In this document: positions 53,214 through 62,246 of the stretch, piece after piece
How positions within the stretch are numbered: the first letter of the stretch is position 1
Layout: each line of letters opens with the position of its first letter
Source: Leptospira sp. WS4.C2
GTDB lineage: Bacteria; Spirochaetota; Leptospiria; Leptospirales; Leptospiraceae
Assembly: GCF_040833985.1 (NCBI RefSeq)
Contig: NZ_CP162140.1
Coordinates: forward strand, 62,001 to 126,000
Reading direction: 5' to 3'
Length of the DNA stretch: 64,000 nucleotides
Made by a program: the position numbers and the translations under genes
Notes under the pieces: model-generated
What the model was told of the DNA's origin: nothing
Database searches by the model: none
The model's input: the letters and a program-made list of their open reading frames with translations, nothing else

Positions 53214-54437
53214 ATGTTTCAAAAACGTTTATTACCTATTTTTTTATTTTTCAATTCAAAGCAGTGGCTTACTATTGTAACATTTTTTCTGATTTGGGGA
53301 ATTTCCACTCTAGCATATTGGAAAAAGTATGAATGGAATCCTAGCTCCATGGTGAACTTCGGTTACGAATTCGCATTACAAAACCAGACGGGAACACCAG
53401 AAAATGCTGTTTTATTCAAAGGAGAAGTGGGAGATTTAGGTGCAGGTTATGATGGTCAGATTTTCTATTATTTTTCAAGACCTCTTTCTGAATTTAATCT
53501 CAATTGGCCAAAAGGTTTTGATGAATCATATCGGGCACCCAGGATAGGTTATCCTTTGTTAATTGCTCTTTTTGGTTTTTTTGGAAAAACAGCAGCGATT
53601 TTAGGAATGTATTTTTGGAATATTGTGCTAACTTTTGTTTCCTATTTCTATTTACGTAAATTGCTAAATGAAGATACAAAACCATACGCCATTTTATACC
53701 TTTTAAGTCCTTTTGCCTTGGGTAGTTATTATGTACTCGTTAGTGATACAGTAATGGTATCCATTCTGATTATTGCATATTATTATTATGTGAAAGAAAA
53801 TTATCTCCCTTTTATATTTCTTTCGAGTTTGGCAATTTTAACAAAAGAACCTGCACTTTTTTTACTATTTCCTTTGGGACTTGCAGCGGTTTTTCGTAGA
53901 GAATGGACACGGATGTTCGTTGTCGGATCGGTTCTCATTATCCCTGTTTGTTGGCATTTGTACTTAGCCTATCGTTTCCCTAATTGGAGACCGGGTCGGC
54001 TTACTGATTTCATTCTACCGCTAGAAGGTCTTATTTCCTATATGGAATCCATCTGGAGATCACTTGCCAGTGGATTACATTGGAAAGATTTAGCTAGATT
54101 ATTTTCCAGATTCCCTCTTGTTGTTTTATTTTTCCTTGGGTTGTTTTTGCCATTTACTGGAAAAGTTCGTAAAGGTTGGGAATTTCGAATTTCGTTTTTG
54201 CTTGTTATGTTTATGATAGGAACAGCCGGATATTATCATTTTTGGTCAGTTTATGAAAATGTATCTCGCATGTTTACCCTTTCCATTCCGGTTTTATTAT
54301 TATTAGTAAATGCAGACAAAACCGTCAGAAAACAAGAATATATACTTTTTACTTTATTCATTCTCGTTTTGTTTCTCGTGAAGGTTTTACTAATTTCAAA
54401 ACAATTGACTTACCAAGTGGGATTTCTTGGATTCTAA
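53214..54437 (+). CDS. Polytopic GT-C-like membrane protein
   Basis: A 407-residue protein with about nine to ten membrane helices. The first large outer loop contains GAGYDGQIFYYFSRPL and YRAPRIGYPLL, the signature of a family of cell-surface glycopolymer proteins resembling GT-C glycosyltransferases; Asp in GYDG would be the catalytic or metal residue. It is the last gene of the operon starting at 48429 (15 bp after the SGNH-like gene) and could transfer the polyprenyl-linked sugar outside the membrane. Its end overlaps the convergent pseudo-HtrA gene by 4 bp. Confidence 0.72.
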   Translation: MFQKRLLPIFLFFNSKQWLTIVTFFLIWGISTLAYWKKYEWNPSSMVNFGYEFALQNQTGTPENAVLFKGEVGDLGAGYDGQIFYYFSRPLSEFNLNWPKGFDESYRAPRIGYPLLIALFGFFGKTAAILGMYFWNIVLTFVSYFYLRKLLNEDTKPYAILYLLSPFALGSYYVLVSDTVMVSILIIAYYYYVKENYLPFIFLSSLAILTKEPALFLLFPLGLAAVFRREWTRMFVVGSVLIIPVCWHLYLAYRFPNWRPGRLTDFILPLEGLISYMESIWRSLASGLHWKDLARLFSRFPLVVLFFLGLFLPFTGKVRKGWEFRISFLLVMFMIGTAGYYHFWSVYENVSRMFTLSIPVLLLLVNADKTVRKQEYILFTLFILVLFLVKVLLISKQLTYQVGFLGF

Positions 54438-55909
54438 AAGTTAGAATCCTTTGGAATTTGAAAACTTTGTTTAGCTTCTGCGTTCAGCGTTTGGATTTCT
54501 TCTTTTTTGAAGATCATTTCAAAACCGTCGGACATCATAAAACGGATGTATGCTGAATCTGACTCTCTGACCAAACTTTCTAAGTGTTCCAATGATTGGA
54601 CTTGGTTTCCATTCACAGTTTTTAGAATCATCTGGTGCGCTGTATGGTAGGCTTTATTTCCTGCGAGTGGTAACACTTGTGATAAAAATACAACTTTCCC
54701 CTCGTTTGTATTTCGTTTGATACGATAGAAATCGTTGAGATAGAGAAGTTCCTTACTCACACGATTTCTCCACTGGTTTCCATGTTCAGTTAAATATTGT
54801 TCAGAAAGTTCTTGGAAAATAACACCCGCTAACATTAAATATTTGGGAGTTTGGAATCTAGAATTTCCATGGGGAATTCGGATCGCTGATTCCGGTAGCG
54901 GTTTTAAATCTAACTCAAGAATGATTGGCTTTTTGTTTCTAAATACTTTTAATTTAATTTTTTTCCCGAAGTGAGAATCTGAATCATTAGTATTGTGAAA
55001 TAAATAAGATACATTAAGTTTACCAAATTTGGGATGGTCGAAGTATCCTTTGGGATCGATTTTGGAATTCGAAACTTCGAGTAGTACGTCCTCTAACTGT
55101 AAAACTCCATCAGCGGAAGAGCCTGGATAAATTTCCGCTACAAGAACTCCGAAATCATCTTTTCTTAATCCATAATGATTTCTGGTGGCCGTATCAGTGA
55201 GTGGTTTGAAACGAAAACCTTTAAATGGAAAGGATTTCCCTTCTATAAAATGTTTGATAGAAAAAGAAGGGATAACTCTGCCTGTATTGTTCTCTTTGAA
55301 TTGATATAAAATTCCTTGCGGAATTCTTGCAGTAGCATCAACGATGAGTTCGCCCACACCATCTAATTTTTCTTCTGATTGGATTTCTACAAAGGGAAGT
55401 TCCACGTAACCGCTGGAATAAGAATCTATATCTAGGCGGATCATTCTAATTTTTTTTTCTTCCAGATTCCTTTGGTCTTTGCTTTCCATCACAAGGCCGG
55501 TTCCTGGTATAAAAACTTCACTAGGAAACGTAACGGCTTTTAAATCTTTTGAAGCCGAAGGATCGTTGAATTTTAAAATGGCAAGTCCTAAGTCCGGATC
55601 CATTCGTTCTAGTTCTGCGGTATATACTTTGAGAGCATCTGGTTTTTTGATTTCAATGCTTGTATAAAAATAAATCGCTTGTGCAGGGATGATAATTCTA
55701 TTTTCTCCAATATAAATTCCAGTTGATTGGCGAATTTCTGGAGTTTTAAACCTCCAGGGTTGAATGAACTGAGGGTATTGAACTGTTACCTTTACTTGTA
55801 AGATGGAAACATCGGTCATAGCCACAGGGACAGATTTCCCGAATATTGGGCTAATAAAAAATAGGAAGAGAATGAATACGAATCGATAATATGGATTCAA
55901 AAAAAACAT
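54434..55909 (-). CDS. HtrA-like pseudoprotease with PDZ-like domain
   Basis: A 491-residue exported protein (signal peptide about residues 1-24), paralogous to the HtrA-like protein encoded just upstream. Aligned to it, the protease His is Gln77 (IIIPAQAI), Asp106 is kept (DPDLGLAIL), and the GNSGG block is replaced by RIPQGILYQ near residues 195-203, so the Ser is lost. A PDZ-like domain follows (DFGVLVAEIYPGSSADGVLQLEDVLLEV) and a second shared C-terminal domain (VQSLEHLESLV). It starts one base after the stop of the active paralogue (TAACATG). A regulatory or substrate-binding partner of the active protease is the natural guess. Confidence 0.82.
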   Translation of the reverse strand: MFFLNPYYRFVFILFLFFISPIFGKSVPVAMTDVSILQVKVTVQYPQFIQPWRFKTPEIRQSTGIYIGENRIIIPAQAIYFYTSIEIKKPDALKVYTAELERMDPDLGLAILKFNDPSASKDLKAVTFPSEVFIPGTGLVMESKDQRNLEEKKIRMIRLDIDSYSSGYVELPFVEIQSEEKLDGVGELIVDATARIPQGILYQFKENNTGRVIPSFSIKHFIEGKSFPFKGFRFKPLTDTATRNHYGLRKDDFGVLVAEIYPGSSADGVLQLEDVLLEVSNSKIDPKGYFDHPKFGKLNVSYLFHNTNDSDSHFGKKIKLKVFRNKKPIILELDLKPLPESAIRIPHGNSRFQTPKYLMLAGVIFQELSEQYLTEHGNQWRNRVSKELLYLNDFYRIKRNTNEGKVVFLSQVLPLAGNKAYHTAHQMILKTVNGNQVQSLEHLESLVRESDSAYIRFMMSDGFEMIFKKEEIQTLNAEAKQSFQIPKDSNF

Positions 55910-55910
55910 G

Positions 55911-57401
55911 TTACTGATTTCCTGTTAGGTGGTAAGATTTTCTGATTTCAAAGTCTGCGTGGTCTGATTCTTCTTTATCCAAAATCATAGGCAATTGGAT
56001 CCCATAAAATTGGATGCGTATGGTTTTTTCTTTGGAAGATTGCAAAAGCTCTTTTAAGTGGTTTAAGTTTTTTACATTTTCGCCGTTCAAAGCTTCCACC
56101 ACCATATTCAAATAAAAATCGGAATTTGAATTGATAGGGTGGGGTAACTTACGATACAAGACTACATCTTCAGACTGCCCATCCGAAAGTGTCGTGGCAT
56201 CATAAAACCGGTAAACAAGCAAACTCCCTCCTTGTGTTTGCCCATTTTTACTCCATGCTTCGAGTAAGTCTCTGTTGACAGTTTGAAATATTAGACCGCC
56301 AAACATAAGGTAGTCGTAATTGATTCCATATCTTGATCTTTGTCTTTCCATCTGAGGCATTTTTTTAGCAGGGAATTTTAGATTTATTTTTTTCTTATCT
56401 CGAATGAGATCAAATTGAATCTCTTCTCCCGCAAACTTATTGTCTATAAGCTCCAAAAAATCAATAGAATTAGATTCGAGTAAATTTCCATTCCTACCAA
56501 TTTTACGTCCATCAATTGCCGTTAAGTAGTCACCTGGTTTTAAATAACCATCGGCAGAGCCTGCTTTGAGAACTTTTGTAACAAACACTCCTTCTTCTGG
56601 GTTGGGGATCCCATAAAATTTTCTATGCGATTCTGAAAAAGATGTTTGGGTTTGGATCCCCAACTCGACATATCCATGATAGATTCCATCCTCTATATCT
56701 TTTAGAAAATGTTGGATGACAACTGTAGGAATGATATAACCGATGTTCTCTCCCTTAGTGGATGCTTGGAAGGCTACACCGACTACTTTCCCATCTTGTA
56801 ATGCGGGTCCACCTGAGTTTCCTGGATTGATTGCAGCATCCACTTGAACCACCAGATGACTATCAATTTGGCTATGGGCATAAGTTGACTGTTCGATTCG
56901 GGATACGATTCCTCGACTAACGGATATTTTGCTTCCACCAATGGGATATCCTATGATATCTACAGGGCTTGCAAGTTCAGGCAAATTACCTAATTCTAAG
57001 TAGTTGCTGTCTTCATAAAACTGTGGATCTGAAACCTCTAAAACTGCCAAATCACAATCATGCGCAATAAACAATACTTTCAGTTCAAACCATTCGGTTT
57101 GGTTGTTCCTTTGTGCCTCCATAAATTTTGCATTGGATACAACATGAGCATTGGTGAGGATACGATTTTTGGAGATCAAAAACCCGGAGCCAGTGGAAGC
57201 AGAAATTCCAGAAGACATCCAGGGAGAGAATGGGTCTTTGGCTTGCGAAAACACTCGGATTTGGACTACAGATTTCTTAATTTCGTCAATAGATTGTCTG
57301 GATTCCTCGGGGTAAAGTGGGCTTAGGAATAAACTTGTAAAAAATAAAATAGTACTCGCAAAGAGAAATGGGGAGAGGAGAATTTTTTTTTGTTTTTGCA
57401 T
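55911..57401 (-). CDS. HtrA/DegP-like serine protease with PDZ domain
   Basis: A 496-residue periplasmic protease when started at the ATG at 57401, which gives a proper signal peptide (MQKQKKILLSPFLFASTILF, to about residue 30). The frame is open to 57725, but that part is only the shadow of the divergent gene. The triad is intact: His86 (TNAHVV), Asp117 (DLAVL) and Ser196 (GNSGGP). A PDZ domain follows (GVFVTKVLKAGSADGYLKPGDYLTAIDG), and then a C-terminal domain shared with the downstream paralogue (VKNLNHLKELLQ). It likely degrades or refolds damaged envelope proteins. Its start codon overlaps that of the divergent gene. Confidence 0.9.
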   Translation of the reverse strand: MQKQKKILLSPFLFASTILFFTSLFLSPLYPEESRQSIDEIKKSVVQIRVFSQAKDPFSPWMSSGISASTGSGFLISKNRILTNAHVVSNAKFMEAQRNNQTEWFELKVLFIAHDCDLAVLEVSDPQFYEDSNYLELGNLPELASPVDIIGYPIGGSKISVSRGIVSRIEQSTYAHSQIDSHLVVQVDAAINPGNSGGPALQDGKVVGVAFQASTKGENIGYIIPTVVIQHFLKDIEDGIYHGYVELGIQTQTSFSESHRKFYGIPNPEEGVFVTKVLKAGSADGYLKPGDYLTAIDGRKIGRNGNLLESNSIDFLELIDNKFAGEEIQFDLIRDKKKINLKFPAKKMPQMERQRSRYGINYDYLMFGGLIFQTVNRDLLEAWSKNGQTQGGSLLVYRFYDATTLSDGQSEDVVLYRKLPHPINSNSDFYLNMVVEALNGENVKNLNHLKELLQSSKEKTIRIQFYGIQLPMILDKEESDHADFEIRKSYHLTGNQ

Positions 57402-58530
57402 GAGTTTGTTTGAATCCATCATATTCGGAATTACCGCCTTTTTTTCATTGATTGCCGGCATTGTTTCATTTAGAAAGAATCCGCGAACAAGAATGAAAAC
57501 AAGTTTTTCTATCCTCGCGGCTTTTTTCTGTATCGGAGATTTGACAATTCTTACCAATAGTTTGTTCTTAGAAAACAAGATCCTTAACCAACCGCATACT
57601 ATCTCCACATATTTAGTTTTTTTATCATTTATTCTATTATACTTTGGATTACAGTTCCCAACTTTCTTTCGAAATTTCCCAAGGCTTGTTGTCATATGTT
57701 CGTTTGTATTGGGAATGGGTATCATGTTGCTGCTTGTAGATTTGGGGCTTTTGAATGAAGTCTATCCACAAGCAAGTTTGATTTTATTGAAATATTACTA
57801 TAATACCTATTATGTGTTAGCATTTTTCGCTTTTGCTTATCTTATCATTGCTAAACTCAGATACAACTTCCCTGCTATCCAAAGGTTTATGGAATATATT
57901 TATTGGGTTACCTTGTTCACTTGTGTAGTTTTCGTTTCTTTATGTTTTTTGCCTGATGCAATACCATTAACGACTCAATATTTTTTACATTTTTTTTTAT
58001 TTGTGAATTTGTTATTCCTCTCTTGTTTCATTGTATTTCTATTTCATTATTCCTTCACCGAAGAGTATTTAACTCACCCTTTTTCCTTTCTTTTCGAAAG
58101 GTCTACCCAGATTTTTGAAGACCAAATCCCTGCTACTAGATCTAACTCCAGGCTAATCAAAGAAAAACTCTGGAATCTTTATGATAAACGAAATTGGCGT
58201 CAAGTGATGGATAGTTTTTGGTTCCAGATTTTGGTAGACGAAACTTTGGACAACGCCTTGGAACATGGTGGCAAAAGAGAAGACGATATCATCACCGTAC
58301 ACGTATTTGAATCAAGAAAGTACATTGATGTTTATGTGATTGATAGTGGAAAAGGTTTTAATCCGAGACTCGTTCCAAGCCCAATTGAATCGGATCGAAA
58401 ATTAGTTACCGGAGGACGCGGAATTCATATTTTGAAAAAACTATTTGTCGTTCGTTGGAATTTTCTCGGAAACGAGGTGAGTATTCGCGTGGATAAAACA
58501 AAGAGTAATGACTGGAAATCCGTAACCTAA
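57400..58530 (+). CDS. Membrane protein with RsbW-like ATPase domain (no phosphoacceptor His)
   Basis: A 376-residue protein with about seven membrane helices (residues 1-220) and a C-terminal GHKL ATPase domain of about 120 residues. The N-box DETLDNALEHGG, the G1 box DSGKGFNP and GGRGIHILKK are all present, as in anti-sigma-factor kinases such as RsbW. Between membrane part and ATPase there is no dimerisation helix with a phosphoacceptor His, so it is not an ordinary sensor kinase. It may be a membrane-bound switch kinase. The ATG at 57400 is unusual: its nearest good AGGAG is about 19 bp upstream, across a T-rich run. Confidence 0.75.
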   Translation: MSLFESIIFGITAFFSLIAGIVSFRKNPRTRMKTSFSILAAFFCIGDLTILTNSLFLENKILNQPHTISTYLVFLSFILLYFGLQFPTFFRNFPRLVVICSFVLGMGIMLLLVDLGLLNEVYPQASLILLKYYYNTYYVLAFFAFAYLIIAKLRYNFPAIQRFMEYIYWVTLFTCVVFVSLCFLPDAIPLTTQYFLHFFLFVNLLFLSCFIVFLFHYSFTEEYLTHPFSFLFERSTQIFEDQIPATRSNSRLIKEKLWNLYDKRNWRQVMDSFWFQILVDETLDNALEHGGKREDDIITVHVFESRKYIDVYVIDSGKGFNPRLVPSPIESDRKLVTGGRGIHILKKLFVVRWNFLGNEVSIRVDKTKSNDWKSVT

Positions 58531-58569
58531 CCAAAACTCTTTGTTTTCAGTAAAAACTATATTTCTATG

Positions 58570-59103
58570 TTAATGCCCTTCAAATTCACAAATAGAGAAT
58601 ACATCGATTCCGTAAGTATCTTTGATTCGTTTTGCTCCACCTAAATCTGGTAAGTTGATGATTGTGGAACATTCATGAACCACACCTTTTAGACTTTGTA
58701 CCAATTTGATTGACGCTTCCAGAGTTCCCCCAGTGGCAATCAAATCGTCCATAATCAAAACTCTTTCGCCGGGGCTGATTGCATCTGTATGGATTTCCAC
58801 ATGATCCACACCGTATTCCAACGCATAAGATTCAGAAATAGTTTCTCCTGGTAATTTTCCTTTTTTACGGATAGGAACAAATCCCACACCCAACTGGAAT
58901 GCCAAAGCAGCACCAGGGATAAACCCTCTTGCGTCAATGGCAGCAATTTTATTCAATTTAGCATTTTGGTATCGTTCTACAAACATTCCAATTGTCAGTT
59001 GGAATCCCTCGGGATCAATGAGAAGGGATGTAATATCGCGAAAAAGAATCCCTGGTTTTGGGTAATCGGGAATGGTACGAATCTTTGATTTAACAATGGA
59101 CAT
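58570..59103 (-). CDS. apt: Adenine phosphoribosyltransferase
   Basis: Salvages adenine to AMP with PRPP; cytoplasmic. From the ATG at 59103 it is 177 residues, the usual size. A longer frame from a TTG at 59139 starts inside the terminator hairpin and is rejected. Family marks are [18 protein letters not shown] at the N-terminus, [13 protein letters not shown], the flexible loop with RKKGKLPGE, and the PRPP motif [13 protein letters not shown] (about residues 120-132). It is convergent with the RsbW-like gene (39-bp gap) and separated from htpX upstream by a strong terminator, so it has its own promoter in a very short space. Confidence 0.95.
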   Translation of the reverse strand: MSIVKSKIRTIPDYPKPGILFRDITSLLIDPEGFQLTIGMFVERYQNAKLNKIAAIDARGFIPGAALAFQLGVGFVPIRKKGKLPGETISESYALEYGVDHVEIHTDAISPGERVLIMDDLIATGGTLEASIKLVQSLKGVVHECSTIINLPDLGGAKRIKDTYGIDVFSICEFEGH

Positions 59104-59137
59104 ATTAGGATGAAACCAAAGAAGACTAGGGCTTTGC

Positions 59138-59174
59138 AATAAAAAAAGGCCGGCAAAGAGCCGACCTTTTTTTC
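59138..59174 (-). terminator. Rho-independent terminator after htpX
   Basis: Read on the minus strand, seven A, a GGTCGGC...GCCGGCC stem with one G-U pair and a short TCTTT loop, and then seven T form a textbook terminator 24 bp after the htpX stop. On the plus strand the same hairpin has a C-A mismatch. Confidence 0.88.
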
Positions 59175-59197
59175 ACAAACCAGAGTCGCTTGCAATT

Positions 59198-60088
59198 CTA
59201 TCTCATTTGTTTGAGTGCTAGAATTCTTTCCTCTAAAGCTGGGTGAGTGGCAAATAGGGAAAGGAATCCCCCTTTGTTGGAAGATATTTTTAGGGAAGCT
59301 AAGGCCTCTCCTCTTGGATCTTCTGGCATCTCCACCATTTGGCGTAGTGATTCCAATGCAGAAATCATAGACTCTCTACCCGCAAGTTTAGCACCGCCAG
59401 CATCAGCACGGAACTCACGTTTGCGTGAGAAGTATGCGACTGCCATGGAACCTAAAATTGAGAACACAATGTCTAGAGCAATGGTGACAACAATTCTTAC
59501 GATATGTGCCATCTCTTCTTTTACCGCATTTGATGCAATATAAGCAATGATACGAGAGAAGAACATTGCAAATGAGTTCACAACACCTTGAATCAGCGTG
59601 AGTGTGACCATGTCTCCATTGGCAACGTGTGACAATTCGTGGGCTAACACTCCTTCCAATTCTTGTGCATTCATACGGTTGAGGAGTCCCGTAGATACAG
59701 CCACAAGTGCGCTGGATTTACTAGGACCCGTTGCAAATGCGTTCACTTCGGGAGATTCGTAAATTCCCACTTCCGGCATCGGAAGGTGAGCTCTTTGTGC
59801 GAGTGATTGCACACGGCGATAAACATCCATCTCTGGTGCAGAAGCTTGTTTCGGATCGATGACTTTGACACCCATCGTCCACTTCGCCATCATCTTCGAA
59901 AGTAATAGGGAAATGAAAGATCCCGCCATACCCCACATTAAACAGAATACAATGAGTTGTGTTAGATCCAAACCATAGGCACGGATACTAAATCCCATCG
60001 AACCAAGCAGTGTGGTTACGATAGAGATGGTAGTCATAATCAAAATATTGGTTAACAGGAAAAAACCGATTCGTTTGATCCAAGTCAT
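59198..60088 (-). CDS. htpX: Membrane zinc metalloprotease HtpX
   Basis: M48-family inner-membrane protease that removes misfolded membrane proteins, often under heat or envelope stress. The 296 residues have two N-terminal membrane helices (residues 8-25 and 40-60), the zinc motif HELSHVANGD near residue 150, further hydrophobic segments, and the third ligand region REFRADAGGAKLAG. The length and layout match HtpX. AAGGAG lies 11 bp before the ATG. Single gene between the permease gene upstream and its own terminator. Confidence 0.95.
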   Translation of the reverse strand: MTWIKRIGFFLLTNILIMTTISIVTTLLGSMGFSIRAYGLDLTQLIVFCLMWGMAGSFISLLLSKMMAKWTMGVKVIDPKQASAPEMDVYRRVQSLAQRAHLPMPEVGIYESPEVNAFATGPSKSSALVAVSTGLLNRMNAQELEGVLAHELSHVANGDMVTLTLIQGVVNSFAMFFSRIIAYIASNAVKEEMAHIVRIVVTIALDIVFSILGSMAVAYFSRKREFRADAGGAKLAGRESMISALESLRQMVEMPEDPRGEALASLKISSNKGGFLSLFATHPALEERILALKQMR

Positions 60089-60174
60089 AGGAAATTGTTC
60101 TCCTTAAGGTCCTTTGTGGAACCTATTGTTTAGACTAGAATTGTACTTGTTTGAGCATGAGATTACAAGCAAAA

Positions 60175-61791
60175 TTAATGTCCTAATTTCTCCGCTTTTC
60201 CCTTTGAATCCAGGAACCTAATTAACAAAAATAAGGTAGCAAGGGAAAAGTAAGCGATAGGGAAGTCTAGGCTCGCAAGTTCCGTAAATCGATTGAGAAT
60301 GGCATTCCCTTGCAATTCATAAGCGTGAATCCAACCAACGATAGAAAGCACGGCGGCAATGGAAGCCCAAATCGCAGCTTTATTCCATTCCCTTTCTAAA
60401 ACAAAAACCACCATTGCTGACCAAATCATCGAAGTGATGAGAAACCCTTGAGACAAAGCGAGCACTCCACTCAGAGCATAAGGAAGAAAAGTTAAATGCG
60501 GAGGGATATCAGATAAAGAAAAATGGACTACTTGCTTTACGCCAAGCTCCTGTAAGGTGGTTTGTAATTTCCCATCTAAAAAAATAAATACATTTTGGAT
60601 AATAAGGACTGCCCAACCCGCAAAGGCCGGTAAAAGTCCCACCACAACCGCAGGGGAATGATGTTTGGGAATGGCTTGGAAGGCTTGGCTTGTAATCACA
60701 ATCCCAATCCAAAGCACTATGGCCATTCCCGCTTCCACAGGAATTAAAGCTTGGATAAGGCCCATGAGTCCAAATAAACTTACGATAGTCATAAAGATTC
60801 CGGAAAGCACCGAATAACTATGTTTAGCTCCCAGTGCCTTCCATCCTGGATGTCCAATATAGATGGTAGTTGGAAAAGGGGAACCAAAAGCAGTACCTGC
60901 CAGAGTACCAAGGCCATTGACAAGTAACGAAGTTTTCGTATCAAAACTATCACCTGAGGCTTCAGCAGATTCTATATTCTGAAGAGAACCAATCACATTA
61001 AAAATTCCCATAGGTAGGATGATGGAAAAATACGCTTTGATATTTGCGTATGTGAGTGTTTCTATCAGGGGACTAATTGAAAGTTGAGGGAAGTAGAAAC
61101 CCAAAGTTTTTAGTCCACTTTCGACGGCTCCAGGTTGGTAAATTGGATCTCCCCAAAAGGAAGATAAATAAGATAATAAAATCCCAAGTATAACAGAAAG
61201 TAACCCACCAGGAATACCGAAAGGAAAACGAACTTTCCCGAAGTATTGTAGAAGAATTACACCTAGCGGGATAAAGGCGACTATTGGTCTTTCGAAGGTA
61301 CGGAGTAAAAAATCCATAGAGATAAAGGTGATCGCAATTCCGGCTAATGCGGAAAGTAAAGCGGCTCTGGGAGTGTATTTACGGATTTTTGCTGCAACAA
61401 AAGATCCGATCACTTCAATACATCCGGAAACAAAAGATACGAGAAGCCCCGCTTTCCAGGCCGCAACATAGTTACCTGTTGCTTGGTAAGTGGGGAACAT
61501 TACAAAAAATACAAAGGCAAAAAGAGAAACCGTATTAATACCATAAGGGATGGCTGTAACATCTGTACGTTTTGTTTTTTGTCCTAGTTTCCACGCTTGC
61601 CAGGCATAAAACATATTTCCTACAAGCAAAGAAACGGCAGCTCCAGGCAAAACAACAGCAGTAATAAAGACAAGTGGGAACCCGCAAACTCCGATACAGA
61701 GAGCGGAAAGGACCAGAAGTTGGATGAGGTTGTCTACCATGAGACCAAAAAAACCGTCTAGATCTCCTCGAGTGATGGTAAAAAAATTCAT
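60175..61791 (-). CDS. NCS2/xanthine-uracil-type permease
   Basis: A 538-residue inner-membrane protein with about twelve to fourteen helices, distantly of the nucleobase/sulfate-permease (NCS2/SulP-like) type. Useful marks are VTAIPYGINTVSLFAFVF near residue 80, SLQNIESAEASGDSFDTK near 270, and GSPFPTTIYIGHPGWKALGAKHSYS. Such large permeases import purines or related compounds; the one here is longer than typical UraA-like members and the substrate is uncertain, though the nearby apt gene would fit a purine. It overlaps the SspB-like gene by 4 bp and so is cotranscribed with it and the CapD-like gene. Confidence 0.8.
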   Translation of the reverse strand: MNFFTITRGDLDGFFGLMVDNLIQLLVLSALCIGVCGFPLVFITAVVLPGAAVSLLVGNMFYAWQAWKLGQKTKRTDVTAIPYGINTVSLFAFVFFVMFPTYQATGNYVAAWKAGLLVSFVSGCIEVIGSFVAAKIRKYTPRAALLSALAGIAITFISMDFLLRTFERPIVAFIPLGVILLQYFGKVRFPFGIPGGLLSVILGILLSYLSSFWGDPIYQPGAVESGLKTLGFYFPQLSISPLIETLTYANIKAYFSIILPMGIFNVIGSLQNIESAEASGDSFDTKTSLLVNGLGTLAGTAFGSPFPTTIYIGHPGWKALGAKHSYSVLSGIFMTIVSLFGLMGLIQALIPVEAGMAIVLWIGIVITSQAFQAIPKHHSPAVVVGLLPAFAGWAVLIIQNVFIFLDGKLQTTLQELGVKQVVHFSLSDIPPHLTFLPYALSGVLALSQGFLITSMIWSAMVVFVLEREWNKAAIWASIAAVLSIVGWIHAYELQGNAILNRFTELASLDFPIAYFSLATLFLLIRFLDSKGKAEKLGH

Positions 61792-62246
61792 TCGTTTCGT
61801 TTCCCTCCAAAATCAACTCGAATCACGTTTCCATCTCCAGTTACTTCCGGTTTTGTCACTTTTGGTTTGGTACTAATTTCTTCTGCATTGGGTGCGACTT
61901 CCACTTGCAGAAAACGAAGTTGGGTGGCTGAGTTTTGGAACTTATCATAGATACGAAATACGGCATCCCAGGGAATCATAGTGGGTTCCCAGGCAGAACC
62001 AAACTGAAGTTCTGCAAATAAATAATCAGGTTTACTATCCAATACTTTTACAGCTTTGTCACCAAACACGAGTACAATGCCAGATTCTTTTTCTGCATTG
62101 AGTAAACCCCGTTTCCCAATTTCTAGTTTTGGATGTGGCATTACGTGGATATAAAAAACTCCAAATCGTTCCCAATAGAGATTGAATAAATCTCTTTTAA
62201 ACTCACGTAATGTTGTGATTTCTTCCTGCGTGAGTTTTTCGCTCAT
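61788..62246 (-). CDS. SspB-like protein, candidate ClpXP adaptor
   Basis: A 152-residue protein that resembles stringent-starvation protein B. It has an N-terminal helix (REFKRDLFNLYWERFG), then a beta fold with the order IHVMPHP, GIVLVFGDKAVKVLD, YLFAELQFGSAWEPTMIPWDAVFRIYDKF. This matches SspB's FGG...VP..AV.AIY region. A flexible Lys/Pro linker follows, and the tail NVIRVDFGGKR recalls the ClpX-binding tail of SspB adaptors. The match is by pattern only and the identity low, so treat it as a hypothesis. It overlaps the CapD-like gene by 4 bp upstream and the permease by 4 bp downstream. Confidence 0.55.
   Translation of the reverse strand: MSEKLTQEEITTLREFKRDLFNLYWERFGVFYIHVMPHPKLEIGKRGLLNAEKESGIVLVFGDKAVKVLDSKPDYLFAELQFGSAWEPTMIPWDAVFRIYDKFQNSATQLRFLQVEVAPNAEEISTKPKVTKPEVTGDGNVIRVDFGGKRNE

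Noticed and set aside
57402..57725. N-terminal extension of the HtrA-like protein
   Set aside because: It lies inside the divergent RsbW-like gene and would place the signal peptide internally; the ATG at 57401 gives a normal signal peptide.
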